A stretch of 9,737 bases of DNA from Methanosarcinales archaeon (GTDB lineage Archaea > Halobacteriota > Methanosarcinia > Methanosarcinales > Methanogasteraceae), in NCBI GenBank assembly GCA_030609345.1, contig JAUWCK010000024.1, positions 1-9,737 of the forward strand. Direction: 5' to 3'. The notes beneath the pieces were generated by a model. It saw only the letters and a program-made list of their open reading frames with translations. It did not search any database and had not been told where the DNA came from. Made by a program: the position numbers and the translations under genes. Below are positions 6,911-9,737 of this stretch, piece after piece. Positions within the stretch are counted from its first letter, which is position 1. Each line of letters starts with the position of its first letter.

Positions 6911-6921
6911 TTACTTAAATC
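6911..6921 (-). promoter_or_regulatory. TATA box of the restriction / hdrCBA series
   Basis: On the minus strand ATTTAAGTAA lies about 29 nt before the methyltransferase ATG, inside the 102-bp gap after the lipoate ligase gene. The spacing predicts a transcript that starts within a few bases of the ATG. It is the only clear promoter I see for the five-gene series. Confidence 0.45.
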
Positions 6922-6989
6922 CACTGTTTCGTCTGAAAGGTACATGGATCAGTGACATTTTTCTCGACAATCTTCCCCATATTCACTCA

Positions 6990-8051
6990 CTACCCGGATT
7001 CATTCGCCGCCCCAACAATCGCATCGACAAAGTCATCTGCACTGGCACCGACCATCACAATCTCGTTCTCATCAAAGTATGTGTGAACGATCCGTTCTAT
7101 CTCCGCCCTCTCGGTCTTCGCCCCGACAAGCAGCCCCTCCAGAGGATCGAAATCGATATCATTGATCTGCATAAAATCACCAGTGATCCCGGCGTCCATT
7201 ATCGTTCCTTCGGTCACGTACAACGAAACCCTGATAATTCCCTTCTCCGCAGGATAGACGCACGAGGCATTTGACACGTTGCAGTGACCCGGTCGCAGGA
7301 TAAATTTCTTTGATGAGAAGAGGTCCATCTTTTTCTCCCATATCGCAGTCTCCCCAACGTTCAATCCCTCCTTCACCAGTTTTACGCCCAGTGCCTCTTC
7401 AAACCCCTGGATAAGATACTCCCTCAGTTCTGCAGGAGGTATCCTCCGACCCAGTTCCTCGATAACTGTTGTTATCCTCTTCTGAACCGACGTTACCCCT
7501 TTCTTCTTCAGTTTGGGCGCAGGAATCTTTGCGATCTTCAGGAAAGTTTCCATGTCAAAATCCCAGATAACACTGCCATATATCAAGAGCGAGTTCTGCC
7601 TGCTCAGAGCAGTCATCCCGCAGACCTTCTTATCCCCGATATTTATATCGTTCACAGGCGAGAAATTCGCATCGAGCCCGAGTTTTTTCAGACCAAGAAC
7701 AACGCCCCGTGACAAGACCTCAAAATTCTCGTTCATATCATCCGAAACACGGGAATCTCTCCGGTCTATGCAGATGCCCCATGATGTTGCGCCCGGAACC
7801 ATTAAACCCGCTCCGCCGCCGGTCTCCCTTCTTTCGAGTGTTATTCCAAGTCTCTCGCACTCCGCAATGTCGCATTCCTCCTCGCAGCACTGATTCCTGC
7901 CCAGAGAAAGCACGTAGCCGGGACATTCCTCCAGAAACACGGTATTGGGGCTTACTCCTTCAACCATCCCGTCCACGAGTGTTGAGTGTATGGAATTGCA
8001 ACGCACCACTTCCTTTTCCTTTACCTCAAGATACCGCCATTCTTCCGCCAT
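6990..8051 (-). CDS. lplA: Lipoate-protein ligase A family protein (two-domain)
   Basis: The family attaches lipoate to lysines of lipoyl-domain proteins via lipoyl-AMP. This 353-residue protein has the whole arrangement. The biotin/lipoate ligase domain (about 1-235) has the nucleotide loop RRETGGGAG (74-82) and SPVNDINIGDKKVCG (131-145), in which K142 matches the catalytic lysine (Lys133 of E. coli LplA). The C-terminal accessory domain (about 250-330) has GIIRVSLYVTEGTIMDAGITGDF. The loop after GGGA is unusual: GLMVPGATSW replaces the common VYHD-x-GN. A different acyl substrate, or a ligase for a special lipoate-binding protein, is therefore possible. The ATG at 8051 is preceded by GAGGA (8059-8063). 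No lipoyl-domain protein, glycine-cleavage gene or 2-oxoacid dehydrogenase is in the window. The 102-bp gap to the methyltransferase suggests a separate transcript. Confidence 0.8.
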   Translation of the reverse strand: MAEEWRYLEVKEKEVVRCNSIHSTLVDGMVEGVSPNTVFLEECPGYVLSLGRNQCCEEECDIAECERLGITLERRETGGGAGLMVPGATSWGICIDRRDSRVSDDMNENFEVLSRGVVLGLKKLGLDANFSPVNDINIGDKKVCGMTALSRQNSLLIYGSVIWDFDMETFLKIAKIPAPKLKKKGVTSVQKRITTVIEELGRRIPPAELREYLIQGFEEALGVKLVKEGLNVGETAIWEKKMDLFSSKKFILRPGHCNVSNASCVYPAEKGIIRVSLYVTEGTIMDAGITGDFMQINDIDFDPLEGLLVGAKTERAEIERIVHTYFDENEIVMVGASADDFVDAIVGAANESG

Positions 8052-8078
8052 TCTATTGTCCTCATCTTATATTAATTA

Positions 8079-8099
8079 CCTATATGCCGTTATACTAAC
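8079..8099 (-). promoter_or_regulatory. Probable TATA region of the lipoate ligase gene
   Basis: The minus strand carries TTAGTATAAC and then CATATAGG within the 84-bp gap after the PIN gene. Either would place transcription start about 5-20 nt before the ATG at 8051, leaving room for the GAGGA site at 8059-8063. A closer TATA-like run at about 8066-8075 would start transcription inside the gene and is less likely. Confidence 0.35.
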
Positions 8100-8135
8100 A
8101 TCGCATGACCAATTTGATTTGAGATGATTATTCAT

Positions 8136-8582
8136 TCAACTTCGAATAGGAAGGTAATTATACGAAACATTTATTTTCTTTGCAACTCTCTTCAAAGGTT
8201 CATCAGTCGTATATATTTTAAGTTTAAGCCTATTTGCGGTAGCTAATATGAAGCAATCGACAAGTGAAAGACTAAATTTACTGAACCTTGTACGATAAAG
8301 ACTTGCTTTGAAAGAATCATTGTCATTCAAATTTAATACATTCGTAGAATCAAGTGATTTTATTCGCATGATATGATTCTTTGACATTTCTTTATTTATG
8401 CCCTTCTTTGTCATCAATTGATAACAGGTTTCTGCAATTACGGGTTCAATGATATACCCTTCTTTCCCTCGTTTTATTATTTCGTTCCATGGTCGAGTCC
8501 ATTTTTCCGGCAAACTATCAGTAAGTGCCGATGTAAGGAACCCTGTATCAAACAAATACCCGGTTGTCATGGAATCAATCAT
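8136..8582 (-). CDS. PIN-domain ribonuclease, VapC-like toxin
   Basis: PIN-domain toxins cleave RNA using a metal held by conserved acidic residues. All expected positions are present in this 148-residue protein: D12 in LFDTGFL, E51 in VIAETCYQL, D109 in LSLVDCFILATA and D127 in YTTDEPL. The sequence ends shortly after the last strand, a normal VapC length. The ATG at 8582 overlaps the end of the upstream 52-codon gene by 8 nt, a common toxin-antitoxin arrangement. The ATG at 8570 (MTTGYLFDTGFL) is an alternative start that fits the family N-terminus equally well; neither has a good ribosome binding site. The gene is AT-rich and flanked by unrelated metabolic genes, as expected for a mobile toxin-antitoxin cassette. 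The RNA target is unknown. Confidence 0.85.
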   Translation of the reverse strand: MIDSMTTGYLFDTGFLTSALTDSLPEKWTRPWNEIIKRGKEGYIIEPVIAETCYQLMTKKGINKEMSKNHIMRIKSLDSTNVLNLNDNDSFKASLYRTRFSKFSLSLVDCFILATANRLKLKIYTTDEPLKRVAKKINVSYNYLPIRS

Positions 8583-8733
8583 CTTCGAGCAAGCACGCTT
8601 TCTTCAAAACGACTTCCCCTTGTTCATTTGTGACGTAGGTTATACAATTCCCCTCTTTTGAGATGATCAGTACCTCACCGGGAGCAAGTTTCTCATAGAC
8701 GGGTTCTACCTGATCATACGGTTCTTCGTTCAT
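8575..8733 (-). CDS. Small protein overlapping the PIN toxin gene, candidate antitoxin
   Basis: This 52-residue acidic protein begins MNEEPYDQVEPVYEKLAPGE and ends KKACLLEDD. I do not recognise the family. It has no visible ribbon-helix-helix, AbrB or helix-turn-helix motif. Short beta strands (EVLIISKEGN, CITYVTNEQGE) suggest a small beta sheet. The assignment as antitoxin rests on context: it comes directly before a PIN toxin, overlaps it by 8 nt, has a strong GGTGAT ribosome binding site (8739-8744) 5 nt before the ATG, and has its own TATA box near 8770. Good translation of the first gene with weak initiation of the second fits antitoxin excess. There are two cysteines (C30 and C47) but no metal motif. 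Confidence 0.6.
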   Translation of the reverse strand: MNEEPYDQVEPVYEKLAPGEVLIISKEGNCITYVTNEQGEVVLKKACLLEDD

Positions 8734-8767
8734 GTCTCATCACCGTTATTAGACATGTTCCTGAAGC

Positions 8768-8780
8768 AGATAAAACTTTT
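8768..8780 (-). promoter_or_regulatory. TATA box of the PIN toxin-antitoxin pair
   Basis: On the minus strand AAAAGTTTTATCTG combines a purine-rich BRE-like element with a TATA-like TTTTATC about 36-42 nt before the ATG at 8733. Start of transcription near 8745 would leave a short leader containing the GGTGAT site. It lies in the 105-bp gap after the glutamate synthase gene. Confidence 0.45.
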
Positions 8781-8838
8781 TGGTTCTGGCGTCTTCTGTG
8801 ATCGCGGGAAGCGAACCTTTGCAGATGCAGGACTTGAA

Positions 8839-9579
8839 TTAATACGCATACAAACTCCCGTACGGTCTACTCGACACCGGTTGCAGCTTAACAAACGGCT
8901 CACTCATGATCTCCTCCAGATCAAGCCCGAAGTGCGCACAATACTCCTTGAGATGCTTCGTAAGAACCTTCATATCCTTCGCATCCAGTGGAAGTACACT
9001 CACCTCCTTTCCGAGCGTATATTCATCCACCTCACCCCTGATATAGATCACGCCGCCGTGCATCCCGGTCCCTAAGTAATTGCCGGCAATCGGCGTCCCT
9101 TCACTCCGGTTCAGTCCGAGCAGTACCAGAATCCCCCCCGCCATATACTCGCCGCAGAAATCGCCGGCAACACCGCCTGCAATTATTATTGGCACCTGTT
9201 TCTTGTACTCTTTCGCATGAATGCCGGCTCTGTATCCAACATTCCCCTGAACATACAGTTTCCCGCCACGCATGCCATATCCGATGACATCACCTGCACT
9301 TCCGTGCACGATCACCTCGCCTGCGTTCATCGTGTTTGCGACACCGTCCTGGACGTTGGCGTTGACTATGATTGTGGGACCGTTCATGAACATGGCAAGA
9401 TCGTTTCCGGGAACTCCGTTCACGGTGATCTTGATCTTCTTTTCGATCCCGCTGCCAATGTAGCGCTGTCCGTTTGCATTATCAAGAATAAACTCAGTCT
9501 CGCCCTCTTCCGCGGCATTGCGGATGATCTTGTTCTGTTTTCGGTAGTACAATCCCTTGCAGTCGATTCTCATCACCAT
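8839..9579 (-). CDS. Glutamate synthase, GXGXG (alpha-subunit C-terminal) domain protein
   Basis: In archaea the large glutamate synthase subunit is often split into separate genes for the glutaminase, FMN and GXGXG domains; this is the last. The 246-residue protein is a right-handed beta-helix built of glycine-rich turns: GSGIEKKI (42-49), NAGEVIVHGSAGDVIGYGMRGG (85-106), GNVGYRAG, AGGVAGDFCGEYMAGG (134-149), GNYLGTGMHGG (166-176). The domain connects the ammonia-producing and FMN sites structurally and is not itself catalytic. The ATG at 9579 is chosen because GAGGTGAT (9584-9591) lies 4 nt upstream; ATGs at 9585 and 9573 and a GTG at 9588 are also in frame. It follows the FMN-domain gene by 19 nt in the same operon. 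A related use of the fold occurs in formylmethanofuran dehydrogenase subunit C, but the partner here supports glutamate synthase. Confidence 0.88.
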   Translation of the reverse strand: MVMRIDCKGLYYRKQNKIIRNAAEEGETEFILDNANGQRYIGSGIEKKIKITVNGVPGNDLAMFMNGPTIIVNANVQDGVANTMNAGEVIVHGSAGDVIGYGMRGGKLYVQGNVGYRAGIHAKEYKKQVPIIIAGGVAGDFCGEYMAGGILVLLGLNRSEGTPIAGNYLGTGMHGGVIYIRGEVDEYTLGKEVSVLPLDAKDMKVLTKHLKEYCAHFGLDLEEIMSEPFVKLQPVSSRPYGSLYAY

Positions 9580-9583
9580 CTTC

Positions 9584-9591
9584 ATCACCTC
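9584..9591 (-). promoter_or_regulatory. Ribosome binding site of the GXGXG-domain gene
   Basis: GAGGTGAT is an almost full-length match to the archaeal anti-Shine-Dalgarno partner. Among four clustered in-frame starts it best positions the ATG at 9579. Confidence 0.55.
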
Positions 9592-9598
9592 AATCTCC

Positions 9599-9737
9599 CT
9601 ACTGCCCGACTCCTGCCGGTTTTACTCCGAGTAGTTCCAGTGTCATAGAATCGAGTCCAACACCACGCAGTCGCTCGCGGCTGCCTCGCAGCGATTCGAT
9701 CGAGTTCACGCCGAGCGAGCCAAGTATCTCCTTAAGT
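9599..9737 (-). CDS. Glutamate synthase FMN-domain protein, C-terminal end only
   Basis: Only the last 45 codons lie in the window; the frame is open to the right edge and ends at a TAG at 9601-9599. The visible residues include LGVNSIESLRGSRERLRGVGL followed by LELLGVKPAG. This matches the conserved C-terminal tail of archaeal glutamate synthase FMN-binding domain proteins (N-S-I-E-S-L-R-G-x-R followed by L-G-V-K-x-A-G). The enzyme transfers the amide nitrogen of glutamine to 2-oxoglutarate. The gene lies directly in front of the GXGXG-domain gene, so the two make one operon. The catalytic and iron-sulfur regions are outside the window. Confidence 0.75.
   Translation of the reverse strand, partial: LKEILGSLGVNSIESLRGSRERLRGVGLDSMTLELLGVKPAGVGQ

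Noticed and set aside
8734..8838. Search for tRNA, CRISPR repeats or a terminator in the intergenic gaps
   Set aside because: No cloverleaf, repeat-spacer pattern or T-rich terminator was seen in this or the other short gaps.
9217..9648. Plus-strand frame of 143 codons opposite the glutamate synthase GXGXG gene
   Set aside because: It is the antisense of glycine-rich repeats and runs across the junction of two real genes; no family resemblance.

Overview
All genes in this window lie on the minus strand, so the order of transcription runs from high to low coordinates. The content points to an anaerobic archaeon of the methanogen / ANME / Archaeoglobi part of Euryarchaeota. The signs are a cytosolic heterodisulfide reductase hdrCBA cluster, the archaeal split-gene glutamate synthase, a two-domain lipoate ligase, an MjaI-type restriction system, TATA-type promoters with several apparently leaderless starts, and archaeal ribosome binding sites of the GGTGAT / GAGGAG type. 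I cannot name the genus.

Layout in transcription order: the 3' end of the FMN-domain glutamate synthase gene (9599-9737) and its GXGXG-domain partner (8839-9579); an overlapping small-protein / PIN-toxin pair (8136-8733); a lipoate-protein ligase (6990-8051); then a long, tight series with its own TATA box at about 6911-6921. That series is a CTAG-type DNA methyltransferase (5598-6887), an MjaI-family endonuclease (4951-5595), hdrC (4448-4948), hdrB (3546-4436) and hdrA (1264-3540). Last comes a separate two-gene unit with its own promoter: an ASCH-like PUA-fold protein (677-1090) and a GNAT acetyltransferase cut by the window edge (1-674). No gene-free stretch exceeds 300 bases; the largest is 1091-1263.

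The region is a mosaic. The hdr, gltB and lplA genes are GC-richer by eye. The restriction, toxin and ASCH/GNAT modules are AT-rich and look acquired. The most striking arrangement is that the restriction-modification pair sits 2 nt in front of hdrC with no intergenic space, so core energy genes appear to be co-transcribed with a selfish defence module. No CTAG, the expected target of this module, was found anywhere in the 9.7 kb. HdrA carries a C-terminal MvhD-like domain in which all six expected cysteines are replaced. The methyltransferase carries a C-terminal nuclease-like (SNase/OB) domain that has lost key catalytic residues.
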